Positions 1-8,470 are shown, counted from the first letter of the stretch. The stretch: DNA of 45,023 bases from Oligoflexia bacterium (GCA_015232015.1 JADGAM010000016.1:1-45023); one strand, 5' to 3'. Notes: generated by a model not told the origin, from the letters alone. Made by a program: numbers and translations.

Positions 1-684
1 GTGGTTTTGAAAGGCATCTTAGAACAAAATCCTCTTGATAAAAATAATTTAAGAATTATACTTGCTGACAACTCTTCGGGAACTGACACTTGTAGTACAG
101 CTAGTACTGACAAAAGTCTTTCTTCTGCAGCTTCTGCTACTACTACCAAATACGATGTAATGGCATCATTAAATTTTTCATTTATTAATAAACAATTACT
201 TAATTTCTATAATGAGAAACGTTTTGATTTTTGTTTTACAGAAGATAAAACAATACTTCTAAGTTGTAATAGTGCTAAAGCTCAAAAAATTGCTGTAACA
301 GAAGTTAAAATGATGACTGTTCCTCAAATAACTTGGGATACAAAAGAAAATAAACATAAATTAGAATTAAATTTTAAAATAATTTCTTCAGATGGAAAAG
401 AAAAAGAATTTAAAATGGCAAGTTACTTTAGTCTTAGTGCTGGCACTAGTGCCAGTACTAGTGGTACTGAGGAAAACATACTTCAAAATATAGGAAAAAA
501 TATAATTAGATTTATTACCCTATTAAATCCTAAAATTGCAGATTATGTCACTGAAAAATCCACTGATAGTGTAAGCACAAGTTCATTTGATAATAAAATA
601 GCAATTCCAGGAATAACTGTGGTAGAGGCACTAGATGCAGATAAGGCCGGCGATACAATAAATATCTTTGGCACTCTTAATTAG
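1..684 (+). CDS. C-terminal part of an unknown protein (5' end outside window)
   Basis: The reading frame is already open at base 1 (GTG) and ends at a TAG at 682-684, so this is probably the tail of a longer gene. About 227 residues are visible. I recognise no family. There is no membrane segment; the visible part looks like a beta-rich soluble domain. It is broken by three Ser/Thr/Ala-rich stretches, near residues 26-50, 145-158 and 188-197, of the same low-complexity type seen in several other proteins of the window. The DNA under the second stretch contains the perfect 14-bp palindrome TGGCACTAGTGCCA (441-454). The gene converges on the nitric oxide reductase gene, only 28 bases away, with no clear terminator between them. 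Confidence 0.6.
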   Translation: MVLKGILEQNPLDKNNLRIILADNSSGTDTCSTASTDKSLSSAASATTTKYDVMASLNFSFINKQLLNFYNEKRFDFCFTEDKTILLSCNSAKAQKIAVTEVKMMTVPQITWDTKENKHKLELNFKIISSDGKEKEFKMASYFSLSAGTSASTSGTEENILQNIGKNIIRFITLLNPKIADYVTEKSTDSVSTSSFDNKIAIPGITVVEALDADKAGDTINIFGTLN

Positions 685-712
685 CCGCTTAGTAGTTCAC
701 TCGCTAAGTCCA

Positions 713-3079
713 CTACTTTACTTCCTTGATTTGTTGCTGATGTGATGGAGGAGGGGAATTAAAAACGCATGTGAAGTACGTCCAAATACCTGCGCCGGCC
801 AACGGAAAGGCCCCTAAAAAAATAAAAATTCCATCCCCTATAAGACGAATCCACTCTAAAAAATGAAATGTTCCAGTCATAGTAAATTTTAAACTGCGAG
901 CATGCCAATAACCATTTTGTAAAACGTCTAGTAATTGTAGAACTCCTGCCGGAAATAAATCTAAAATAATCATTAGAAAAAGGCCTATATTTACACCCCA
1001 AAAACCTATACGGACAAATTGAACAGTTTTTTTCCATTGTTCTTTTGTTTGCAGGGCCCGTAAACAGAAAATATAAAGTGCTAATGCTAACATGCCAAAA
1101 ACTCCAAACATCGCTCCATGAGCATGATTGGCCGTCAGAGTAGTTCCAATTTCATAGTAAGATACAATAGGTAAATTAATTAAAAAACCAAAAACCCCTG
1201 CTCCTACAAAATTCCACACTCCTACCGCCATTAAAAAGTAAATGGCCCATTGGTGTTTGGAGGCCAAATCATCTCTTTCAACATTTGCGGTTTTATTTTT
1301 CAAACGAATAAAATCCCATGCATCTAAAGTTAACAAGGTAAGCGGAACTACTTCTAAAGCAGAAAAGCAAGCAGAAAGACCAAGATTAACTGTTCCTTGT
1401 CCCGAAAAATACCAATGATGTCCAGTGCCGATTATTCCTCCGGCCATATAGATAATAGCATCTAGAAAAACTAAGCGAGTTGCTGTTTTGGAGGTTACCA
1501 AACCCATATGCCGAAACATAATGGCCACCACTACTGTTGCAAAAAGTTCAAAATATCCTTCCACCCAAAGATGGATAATCCAAAATCGCCAATTATCAAT
1601 CACTGTAAAGTGAGTTCTGGGACCATAAAAAAAGGCAGGAATATAAAACAAAGGTATTGCCATGGAAGCATAAAGAAATAGTGCTGGTAATTCAAATTTC
1701 CCTTCCTTTTTAATCGCCGGTTTTAATGCCCGATACATGAGAAAAATCCACAGACTCATTCCTATCACTAACAAAATCTGCCACAATCTGCCTAGGTCTA
1801 AATATTCAGAGCCCTGATGGCCAAGCCAAAACCAGGCCTTTCCCAACATGTCTCTAAGGCCCAATGCCTCTCCTACTAGACTTCCTAAAACTACTACAAT
1901 CAATGCCACAAAAAGAATATTAACTCCTACTTTTTGGCCTCTTATTTCTCCACTACCACCTACCCAATTAGATAAAAATAATCCACCAGCAATCCAAGCA
2001 GTAGCGATCCAAAAAATTGCTAATTGTAAATGCCAAGTTCGCAGCAGATTATAGGGGAAAATAGGAGTGATATTATAACCATAAAAGGCACCGCTCTCAA
2101 TGCGATAGTGAGCAAGAGCACCTCCAAATAAAGATTGTAATACAAATAAAAGCCCAATGACTAAAAGATATTTACCTATGGCCCATTGATCAGGAGTTAT
2201 TATTCCTGTAGGTAAAGGAATTTTTTCCTCCATTGGTAATTCGCTTTCATCACCACGCCAACCAAGAAAATGAAATTTCCCAAAAAGAAATAATACCAGC
2301 CCTATACCGCCTAACAGAGTAATAAGACTTAAAGCGCTCCATAGATATATGGGAGCAGAAGGAACATTGCCCACCAAAAGCTCATATGGCCAGTTGTTAG
2401 TGTAACTATAATCTTTTCCTGGTCGTTTAGCTACCGTAACCCAAGTGGCCCAGGCCAAGAAGGAAGTTAGCGCTGTTAATTCTATTTTTCGCTTAATAAA
2501 TTTCTCTGGTAGCCCTGGGGCCTTTTCTTTGAGGGTAAAATATTCATTCCAATGGTTAAGCATAAAATTATAGGCCGCCACTTCCCCTGCAGTAAATACC
2601 AAAGTGTTTGTGTTTGAATTATATCTATTTATTTTTAGGGTTTGAATTGTTTGATTATCAACTACCGCTTTTTCGTCATTGTTAATTTTGTCATAAGGAA
2701 GTGAATATTTATTTTTAGCAATGGTATCTTTTACTATGAGTGCTTCATTATGAAGATACTCGGCCGTATAATCCGGCCCTAAATAAGCACCATGTCCCCA
2801 TAAAGTCCCATGTTCCATTAAACCATATTTTAAAAAGATCTCTTGCCCATATTCGATATCTTCTTTGGTAAAAAGTACCTTGCCTGAATCATCGCTCACG
2901 ATTGCAGGGATAGGAGGAGCATCTCTGTAAGTTAGAAATGTCACAAATGCCAATATAGAAAAACCGATGATGAATACTATTAATGTCGAATAACGCCACC
3001 AAGGAGATAAGGAAGGCGATGGCGGCAAAGGGGAGGAAACAGATCGATGTTTAAAACTTTGTGTCTTCTCGATGCCCAT
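713..3079 (-). CDS. norB: Quinol-dependent nitric oxide reductase (qNOR), NorB/NorZ type
   Basis: This integral membrane enzyme reduces 2 NO to N2O with electrons from quinol. It has 788 residues, close to the usual size of single-subunit qNORs. After an N-terminal membrane helix (residues 32-50) comes a periplasmic NorC-like domain (about 55-225) with no CxxCH haem-c motif, which is what separates qNOR from cytochrome c-dependent cNOR. The remaining helices carry the expected metal ligands: TWHLQLAIFW (about 349), WVEGYFELF (about 505, FeB His/Glu region), GHHWYFSGQG (about 550) and ANHAHGAMFG (about 652). GGAG lies 6 bases before the ATG. It stands alone and is divergent from the YihY-type gene. 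No denitrification partners are in the window, so NO detoxification is the likelier role (inference). I found no convincing NsrR, NnrR or FNR site in its 208-bp upstream region. Confidence 0.95.
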   Translation of the reverse strand: MGIEKTQSFKHRSVSSPLPPSPSLSPWWRYSTLIVFIIGFSILAFVTFLTYRDAPPIPAIVSDDSGKVLFTKEDIEYGQEIFLKYGLMEHGTLWGHGAYLGPDYTAEYLHNEALIVKDTIAKNKYSLPYDKINNDEKAVVDNQTIQTLKINRYNSNTNTLVFTAGEVAAYNFMLNHWNEYFTLKEKAPGLPEKFIKRKIELTALTSFLAWATWVTVAKRPGKDYSYTNNWPYELLVGNVPSAPIYLWSALSLITLLGGIGLVLFLFGKFHFLGWRGDESELPMEEKIPLPTGIITPDQWAIGKYLLVIGLLFVLQSLFGGALAHYRIESGAFYGYNITPIFPYNLLRTWHLQLAIFWIATAWIAGGLFLSNWVGGSGEIRGQKVGVNILFVALIVVVLGSLVGEALGLRDMLGKAWFWLGHQGSEYLDLGRLWQILLVIGMSLWIFLMYRALKPAIKKEGKFELPALFLYASMAIPLFYIPAFFYGPRTHFTVIDNWRFWIIHLWVEGYFELFATVVVAIMFRHMGLVTSKTATRLVFLDAIIYMAGGIIGTGHHWYFSGQGTVNLGLSACFSALEVVPLTLLTLDAWDFIRLKNKTANVERDDLASKHQWAIYFLMAVGVWNFVGAGVFGFLINLPIVSYYEIGTTLTANHAHGAMFGVFGMLALALYIFCLRALQTKEQWKKTVQFVRIGFWGVNIGLFLMIILDLFPAGVLQLLDVLQNGYWHARSLKFTMTGTFHFLEWIRLIGDGIFIFLGAFPLAGAGIWTYFTCVFNSPPPSHQQQIKEVK

Positions 3080-3267
3080 TTACTTCTCCAGAACTCAAAT
3101 AAAGAAATTAAAGTAAGATATATATTCTTTAATATCTAAAGTATTCCCACTAAAACTGTCATTCTCAAAATAAAGATAATTAGAGAAATCCAAATTGATA
3201 ACAAAAGTTTATATTTTTGCTATTAATTTATTTTCATTTAGTATACTTGTTTACTAATAAAATTATG

Positions 3268-3289
3268 AAGGTATCAATAAGGTATCAAT
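3268..3289 (+). repeat. Tandem 11-bp repeat overlapping the yihY-like start codon
   Basis: AAGGTATCAAT occurs twice in a row, and the second copy runs into the ATG at 3288. Each copy carries an AAGG ribosome-binding core. An upstream ATG at 3265 opens an 8-codon reading frame whose TGA (3289-3291) overlaps the gene's ATG as ATGA, which would allow translational coupling. The duplication therefore creates a second ribosome site and a mini leader frame. Whether either is used is unknown. A TATACT box at 3242-3247 is a possible -10 element, but its -35 is poor. Confidence 0.55.
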
Positions 3290-4130
3290 GAAGATAAAAC
3301 GTATCTTTCAGTATTTTAAAAATGCTTTCAGTGATTGGAGTGAAGATAACTCTGCAATGCTTGCAGCGGCCTTATCCTTCTATACTTTTTTTTCTCTTAC
3401 TCCTTTGCTTATTCTAATGACTAATATTGCAGGTATGGTTTTTGGACAAGATGCTGTCCAAAGTGCAATTATTGGAGAGATTTCTAGGTTGGTAGGAAAT
3501 GAAGGCGGACAGGCGATCAAAGAGTTACTCTCTAAGAGTCAGCAATCCCGTAGTGGATTTGTTTCTACTGTTATAAGTAGTATTACTTTGGTGATAGGTG
3601 CAATTGCTGTTTTTGCTCAATTACAAACTGCTCTTAATATTATCTGGAAAGCTCCTCAACAAACAAAAAAAGGAATTTGGGGGTTTATTAGAAAATATTT
3701 TCTATCCTTTGGAATAGTAGTTAGCTCTGGTTTTCTATTGTTAGTTTCCTTAATAATTAGTGCTGGGCTTAGTGCTTTAAATAAATATTTTTCAGGTCTT
3801 ATTCTGGGAATAGATCTTCTTTTAAAAATCTTAGGACATCTTTTATCCTTTATTATAATTACTATTCTTTTTGCTCTTATTTTTAAAATTCTTCCTAATA
3901 TTAAAATAAAATGGAAAAGTATCTGGATGGGGGCCGCATTTACCTCTTTCCTATTTATTATTGGCCAAGTCTTCATCGGAATTTATCTTGGAAAAAGTAA
4001 TTTGGGTGATAGTTATGGTGCTGCTACTTCTTTAGTTATTATCCTATTATGGATTTACTATTCATCGCAAATACTATTTTTCGGGGTAGAATTTACCAAG
4101 CAATTTGAAAGGAAGGTGAATAGAAAGTGA
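3288..4130 (+). CDS. YihY/BrkB-family inner-membrane protein
   Basis: This 280-residue polytopic membrane protein belongs to the YihY/BrkB family, once misnamed ribonuclease BN. The function is not established. The family signature is visible: an amphipathic N-terminus with W-x-x-D-x-x-x-x-x-A-A-A-L-S-F-Y-x-F-F-S-L-x-P (about residues 17-40), a QLQ.ALN.IW segment (about 110-120) and a C-terminal WIYYSSQILFFGVEFTKQ (about 253-270). Six hydrophobic segments follow one another from about residue 30. The length matches the usual 270-300. The ATG at 3288 has AAGG five bases upstream. The gene ends directly against the inverted repeat of an IS6-type relic: only two bases separate the stop codon from the repeat. 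Confidence 0.93.
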   Translation: MKIKRIFQYFKNAFSDWSEDNSAMLAAALSFYTFFSLTPLLILMTNIAGMVFGQDAVQSAIIGEISRLVGNEGGQAIKELLSKSQQSRSGFVSTVISSITLVIGAIAVFAQLQTALNIIWKAPQQTKKGIWGFIRKYFLSFGIVVSSGFLLLVSLIISAGLSALNKYFSGLILGIDLLLKILGHLLSFIIITILFALIFKILPNIKIKWKSIWMGAAFTSFLFIIGQVFIGIYLGKSNLGDSYGAATSLVIILLWIYYSSQILFFGVEFTKQFERKVNRK

Positions 4131-4132
4131 AT

Positions 4133-4370
4133 GGTCCTGTCGTTTTAACAAATTCATTAAAGTTTTTTTATTTAGCTCCGATACGCTTTAAAATACCCAA
4201 AAAAGTAGTGGAAGTACCTCTATATGGACGTAGATAAAGATTGTGATACAGATGAACTATGCCAATTCTCAAGCAAGTTACGCCCAAAAATTCTATTGGC
4301 AAATTAAAATTAACACGAATTTTGAAATTTGGAAGATCTTTGATTATGAAAAAGTTAAAACGACAGAACC
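4133..4370 (+). mobile_element. Internally deleted IS6-family element with both terminal inverted repeats
   Basis: A 238-bp element is bounded by imperfect 17-bp inverted repeats: GGTCCTGTCGTTTTAAC at 4133-4149 and its partner GTTAAAACGACAGAACC at 4354-4370. They differ at one position and resemble IS6-family ends (GGTTCTGTTGCAAA type). Inside, two transposase scraps survive. Residues matching K-x-W-K-Y-L-Y-M-D-V-D-K-D are readable at about 4204-4245. The C-terminal M-N-Y-A-N-S-Q-A-S-Y-A-Q-K-F-Y follows from 4251 in another frame. The catalytic centre between them is gone. No 8-bp target duplication is visible (AAGTGAAT left, TCTAATGA right). It is a non-autonomous, MITE-like derivative; whether a full-length source copy exists elsewhere cannot be seen. 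Confidence 0.75.
4249..4360 (+). repeat. Inverted copy of 8100-8216
   Basis: These 112 bases recur in inverted orientation at 8100-8216. By eye they differ by one substitution (A/G in the Tyr/Cys codon of the transposase tail) and a 5-bp insertion (CTATT) in the right copy. The repeat covers the 3' end of the IS6-type transposase and the untranslated tail up to the terminal repeat. The pair encloses 3.7 kb with a single large gene, an arrangement that could support inversion by recombination. Confidence 0.85.
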
Positions 4371-4397
4371 TCTAATGATCACTACTTCACTTCATTT

Positions 4398-7300
4398 CTA
4401 TTTTGAATAAAATTTTAAAAAATATTTTTTAGAAATTATCTTCCAAATATCCTCGTCTTTTTTAGGATTTATTGAGTTGAAAATATATTTTTCCTTCATG
4501 GACTTGGCATTGCTTGAATCAATTGATTGTGTAGGAGAAGCAATTGATTGCGGAGGAGAAACAATGGATTGTGTAGAGGAATCAATTGTTTTTTTCTTGA
4601 TACTATCGATACTACCTTCTTGAGATATTTTATTAAAAAGGGATCCAATATTGCCATTAGAAGAAGTGCTTCCTATAGTTTTAAAAACGCTTGACATATT
4701 AGCGCTATTTTCAGATATCTTTTCTTTATTGCTTTCCAAAACCCTATCTACCATCTCAGGAAGCTTCTTCTCTATGCTATAGGCTAATCCTTCAAGATTC
4801 TTATTCTTTTTCATGATCTCAGGTATTTCATCAAATGTTTCTTTTTGAATATCAAAAATATTTTGAAAATCAAAATTAGTGACCGGTAAATCTCCTTCAG
4901 ACATTTTGTTCATACTCTTCATGAAAATCTCATACTTCTTTTGAAGTTTCTTACTAAATCCCAACTTTTCAAAACTCTCCATATCTCTCTTATCAAACTT
5001 CAAGCAATTGTTTTTTTCCAAACATGTACAGTTTATGTCCATATTTCCATTTTTCGAAACACAGACCTTATTTTCACTAATATTTGAAGCCTGTGAAGCA
5101 AGTAGAGGATTAAACATCTGATCTAATATGTAAGATTGGATATTTTTAAAAAAATTTAAGGCAAATTTTGATTTTTCCTCTGAATCATCCCATTTAACAT
5201 CGTCAAGAGAACCATTATATTTCGAAGAAAACAATCGTTTAACATGTTCATCCAAATCTCTCAAACAAGACGCCTGGACCGCGGAATCTTTTTTGGCCTG
5301 ACAACATTTTTTAATTTTTGCAATACTGTCAGAACGATTTTCTAAGCAGTTTTCAGGATATTGAGTTTCTTCCTGCCCTTTATCATCAGCACTATCAGGG
5401 ATTTTTTTGAAACACTCTATTCTTTTATCTTCCTCTGCTATGCCCGTACAACAGAGCATGGCCATTTCTATGTTGTCGCTTTTTTTAAGGATATACTGGC
5501 ATTTTTCTATGTCAGAGGCCTGGTTGGCGACTTCGCAGGATTTTTTTACCGATTCCCTTAGTGCCGGAAATTTGGCCGCTTCCTTTTCACAGCAATCTAA
5601 TGCGGTATCTGTTCCTTTACAAATTTCAGAACTTTTTGTCACTGCTTCACATAAGGGGCGCAAATTTCCACTATCCTTAAAATGAGAACAACAACTATTA
5701 ATATCTTTGCCTGCAATTTTCACCCCTACTGCACAAATAGTGCTTTTCACTCCCATAGTGAGACCCAAGCAACTTCCTTTCGTTAAATTACTATCAATGG
5801 TTTCAGTACAACATTTAAATTGATCTTCAACATTATTATTATTTATAATACAGGGAATAATTTTTGCATGTTCACCACATTTCTCAATATGTTTATCTGG
5901 TATCCCTAAGGCCCAACAGATCTGTTGAGGGGTCGTCATTCCTCTGAGTTTGGCCCTTAAATCCTTAATGGTCTCTAAATATCCTTTCATCTTCTTTAAA
6001 GAATTTAAAGATGAAACCGTCAATAGAGAGGTAGTGGTTGCTAAAAGCAACAAAACAACAGGGAAATAGTTTGTAGCGAAAACTTTATCTCCCAAAGTTT
6101 CGTTTTTCGCTTTCCAGTCTCTTTTTTTACCTCCCGTTATACTAGCTATTGTTTTAGCAATAACTGCCAGAATACTTGTGACAAGTTCGGCACCGGCAAT
6201 GACTAAAAAGTGTTGAAAAGTGACCCCTTTATTTTTTTCCGCTATAGTAAACATAGATGCACCAAAAAAGAGTGTTTGCACTACCTTTAATACCATCCAA
6301 AAATATCTAAAAAATTTAGATACTAATAGCAAAAGACCATTTCCAGAACCTCTGACAAATTTTCCACACTTTTTAGACAATTCTGTAAGAAGATTATCGG
6401 AAGGAGATATTTCCAAGATATCTTTATCAAATGTACATTGACTTATAAAAGGTGAGGCTGCTCCTGCAGGTGTGGAATTTGCCAATAACATGGCCTGTAC
6501 CGATGCCGCCATAAACAGAATTGATGAAAGTCCATAACCAGCTACAGTTATGCTTTCTTTTATCATAAAACCAAACAAAATTGATTGGAGAAGTCCAAGC
6601 GATAAATCCTCTACATTTTTCCTACTTTCTTCAGACGTGATATCTGCATTTTCTATTGTCGCTTGATCATTTGTTGTTTTTTTATCACCTATCTCCATAT
6701 TGATTACAGGAATCTCGTAGCTATATCCAAGAATCTTGAAATATTTATAAACAACACCAATGATCCAAAATAAGAAAAAAAGCCAGCTCCCTGCAGTAGA
6801 GATACTATAGAAAAAATTACCTGCTTTGTAGGTGTTTTGAAGAGTTGGTTGGGCCTGCAAAGTACACAAATGTCTCTCTTCCATTTCTAACTTGTAATAA
6901 TCATAGAGAAATAAAAGTATATCTGCGCTCATCTTTGATGTTTTTCCTATAATTGCATTTGTACTAACTGGAGGGACATCGCTGTTTAATATTATATTCA
7001 ATTTATCTGTAGCTATTTTGGTAACATCCAAAGAAGGGCATTTTACATTTTTAATGAAATCATGGTTACTACTTACAATTTTCGTTCCTGTTAAAAATAA
7101 TTTTGCTCCGTTACAGCACGCCCCGCTGCTACTTGTCTCACTTGTAAATTTGGCACCTTCTCCATAGTTTTCTATTTCATGCTTACACTGACGAATATCT
7201 TTGATAATACTTCGACACATATTTGCTTCAATGCTATTTGCCTCTTCGCAACATTTTACCGTGTCTTCCTCTCGTAAACCCATGCTACATGATTGGTAAA

Positions 7301-7610
7301 GATTAATACCCATAATTGCAGTACGACATGCATCGATTTTATCCTTATCCTCTAGCTTATTACAACATACCCCACTAAATTCGTTCGCTGGATCCCGCTT
7401 TAAGCATTCCTTAAATTTATCATCAGCTTCTTTCTTTAATTTTTCTATTCCACTTTCGCTTGCTTTTTCTATATATTCATCAAAAGAAGCCGCAGGATTA
7501 TCATTTGCTGAAGCAATTTGAATGTAGTTTTGAGCTAAAAGGCCAAGTAATAATTGATATACTATAATCCAGATGATAGATAAGTGTAAAAATTGGCAAA
7601 ACGATCTCAT
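4398..7610 (-). CDS. Large membrane protein with repeated C..CC..C modules, function unknown
   Basis: The protein has 1070 residues and I recognise no family. An N-terminal hydrophobic helix or signal (about residues 8-35) is followed by an exported Cys-rich region (about 70-265). A membrane block follows, with hydrophobic segments near 270-292, 342-378, 425-455, 465-492 and 510-532, and then a long Cys-rich C-terminal region (about 560-900) and a polar tail. Eight vicinal CC pairs occur, three before and five after the membrane block. Most fit C-x(8-15)-CC-x(10-17)-C, for example C-x12-CC-x11-C in the first. The tail (about 1015-1045) has a degenerate repeat around QSI-(V/A/D)-S. The topology, a membrane core with large exported domains, loosely recalls VirB6/TrbL-like proteins, but I see no sequence proof. 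It is a single gene flanked by inverted IS6 relics, so horizontal acquisition is possible. Confidence 0.8.
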   Translation of the reverse strand: MRSFCQFLHLSIIWIIVYQLLLGLLAQNYIQIASANDNPAASFDEYIEKASESGIEKLKKEADDKFKECLKRDPANEFSGVCCNKLEDKDKIDACRTAIMGINLYQSCSMGLREEDTVKCCEEANSIEANMCRSIIKDIRQCKHEIENYGEGAKFTSETSSSGACCNGAKLFLTGTKIVSSNHDFIKNVKCPSLDVTKIATDKLNIILNSDVPPVSTNAIIGKTSKMSADILLFLYDYYKLEMEERHLCTLQAQPTLQNTYKAGNFFYSISTAGSWLFFLFWIIGVVYKYFKILGYSYEIPVINMEIGDKKTTNDQATIENADITSEESRKNVEDLSLGLLQSILFGFMIKESITVAGYGLSSILFMAASVQAMLLANSTPAGAASPFISQCTFDKDILEISPSDNLLTELSKKCGKFVRGSGNGLLLLVSKFFRYFWMVLKVVQTLFFGASMFTIAEKNKGVTFQHFLVIAGAELVTSILAVIAKTIASITGGKKRDWKAKNETLGDKVFATNYFPVVLLLLATTTSLLTVSSLNSLKKMKGYLETIKDLRAKLRGMTTPQQICWALGIPDKHIEKCGEHAKIIPCIINNNNVEDQFKCCTETIDSNLTKGSCLGLTMGVKSTICAVGVKIAGKDINSCCSHFKDSGNLRPLCEAVTKSSEICKGTDTALDCCEKEAAKFPALRESVKKSCEVANQASDIEKCQYILKKSDNIEMAMLCCTGIAEEDKRIECFKKIPDSADDKGQEETQYPENCLENRSDSIAKIKKCCQAKKDSAVQASCLRDLDEHVKRLFSSKYNGSLDDVKWDDSEEKSKFALNFFKNIQSYILDQMFNPLLASQASNISENKVCVSKNGNMDINCTCLEKNNCLKFDKRDMESFEKLGFSKKLQKKYEIFMKSMNKMSEGDLPVTNFDFQNIFDIQKETFDEIPEIMKKNKNLEGLAYSIEKKLPEMVDRVLESNKEKISENSANMSSVFKTIGSTSSNGNIGSLFNKISQEGSIDSIKKKTIDSSTQSIVSPPQSIASPTQSIDSSNAKSMKEKYIFNSINPKKDEDIWKIISKKYFLKFYSK

Positions 7611-8024
7611 AATAGTTACTCTTTTAAATTAATGTTTTTATTTTTTCAAAACCTATCTTACAGAAGCTGTTTTAAAAATCTTTTTCGCCTGAAAACAGTC
7701 TGTATTAACTGGCAAGCACACAATCATCCACACAGTTACGGTTTCAGAGGACAGTTGCTTTCGGACTGTACGAATAGCTCTACTGAAACATAGGGTTTTA
7801 GGACTTTTCAAGCAACTTCTAATCAATAATTATACCATTTATAAAAAATAATATCCTAAGTTTTGGCGCAAGATCTAGTACATAATACAATTTACAAAAA
7901 ATAATTACGCTTTTTTTTAGTTTGGTTTTTTTCTAATTTCTCTTTGGCCCCTTAAATTCCTTGGAGAAAAAAACTCCCGACCTCGGATATAATATTAATA
8001 AAAAGAGCTTAGGAGTTTTAATTA
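7611..8024. other. Gene-free stretch with one imperfect stem-loop
   Basis: I see no credible gene here. The only structured piece is at 7741-7789. The outer arms GTTTCAG (7741-7747) and CTGAAAC (7783-7789) pair perfectly and enclose further pairing AG/CT and an inner ACAGT...ACTGT hairpin. It has no T-run, so it is not a normal terminator; it could be a small structured RNA or an element end. A TATAAT (7988-7993) precedes the transposase remnant at 8025, but no -35 lies at the right distance. Confidence 0.4.
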
Positions 8025-8105
8025 ATGAACGAATATACTCAGGATTTTCAAGAAAGATTGATTAAAGAAGTTCAGGAAGTAGGAAATGTGTTTCTGTATT
8101 TTTAA
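8025..8105 (+). pseudogene. Truncated N-terminus of a second transposase (helix-turn-helix, OrfA-like)
   Basis: An ATG with AGGAG eight bases upstream opens a 26-codon frame. It begins MNEYTQDFQERLIKEVQEVG and continues NV, then crosses into IS6-type sequence at about 8090 and stops at 8103-8105. The start resembles the N-terminal helix-turn-helix segment of transposases that continue with NASLVARKH-like motifs. The match is short, so the family (IS3-like or similar) is uncertain. The abrupt join at the IS6-type end suggests the IS6 element inserted into, or deleted up to, this older element. I did not find the remainder on the far side. Confidence 0.45.
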
Positions 8106-8415
8106 CTTTTTCATAATCAAAGATCTTCCAAATTTCAAAATTCGTGTTAATTTTAATTTGCCAATAGAATAGAATTTTTGGGCGCAACTTGCTTGAGAAT
8201 TGGCATAGTTCATCTGCCCTTTTTTGATCATCCTGACAACTTCGATTCCGGCTAATACAATCTTTGCTTTAAAAAAATTTTTAAAACCAAGCATGGGGCG
8301 AATAATTTTTTTGATAAATCGCTGGTCCTGTCCACAACATTATTGAGATACTTGCATTGCCGGATTTAAATATCAGAATCATTCTCAACATTGTATGCTT
8401 CAGCACCAAAATATC
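8090..8415 (-). pseudogene. Decayed IS6-family transposase, C-terminal part
   Basis: Read on the minus strand, this stretch gives the characteristic IS6-family C-terminal blocks: I-R-Q-C-K-Y-L-N-N-V-V, then D-Q-R-F-I-K-K-I-I-R-P-M-L-G-F-K-N-F, then A-K-I-V-L-A-G-I-E-V-V-R-M-I-K-K-G-Q-M. It is broken by an in-frame TAA just before IRQC (about 8368), by a one-base frameshift between NNVV and QDQRF (about 8330), and by the 5-bp insertion near the C-terminus. The N-terminal half and the distal inverted repeat are missing. The proximal inverted repeat is degenerate but present at 8090-8106 (14 of 17 bases match 4354-4370 in reverse). It cannot encode an active enzyme. Confidence 0.8.
8100..8216 (-). 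repeat. Inverted copy of 4249-4360
   Basis: This is the right-hand partner of the inverted pair that brackets the Cys-rich membrane-protein gene. It is 117 bases against 112 because of a CTATT insertion, with one other difference seen by eye. Confidence 0.85.
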
Positions 8416-8470
8416 TTAGATGACATAGATTTATTATTAAATGATTTAACCTAAATTTATTCACTTCCCC

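Noticed and set aside
685-712. Terminator between the first gene and the nitric oxide reductase gene
   Set aside because: Only a 5-bp CTTAG/CTAAG stem and no T-run.
3080-3287. FNR or NO-regulator site for the nitric oxide reductase gene
   Set aside because: TTGAT half-site at about 3194 has no matching second half; AAAGT is found where ATCAA is expected.
5361-5685. Plus-strand frames inside the Cys-rich gene
   Set aside because: They are antisense shadows of the Cys-rich coding sequence, with no ribosome sites or protein features of their own.
4398-7610. VirB6/TrbL conjugation protein
   Set aside because: Only the general layout (exported domain, membrane block, exported domain) agrees. 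No motif matches and no other conjugation genes are near.
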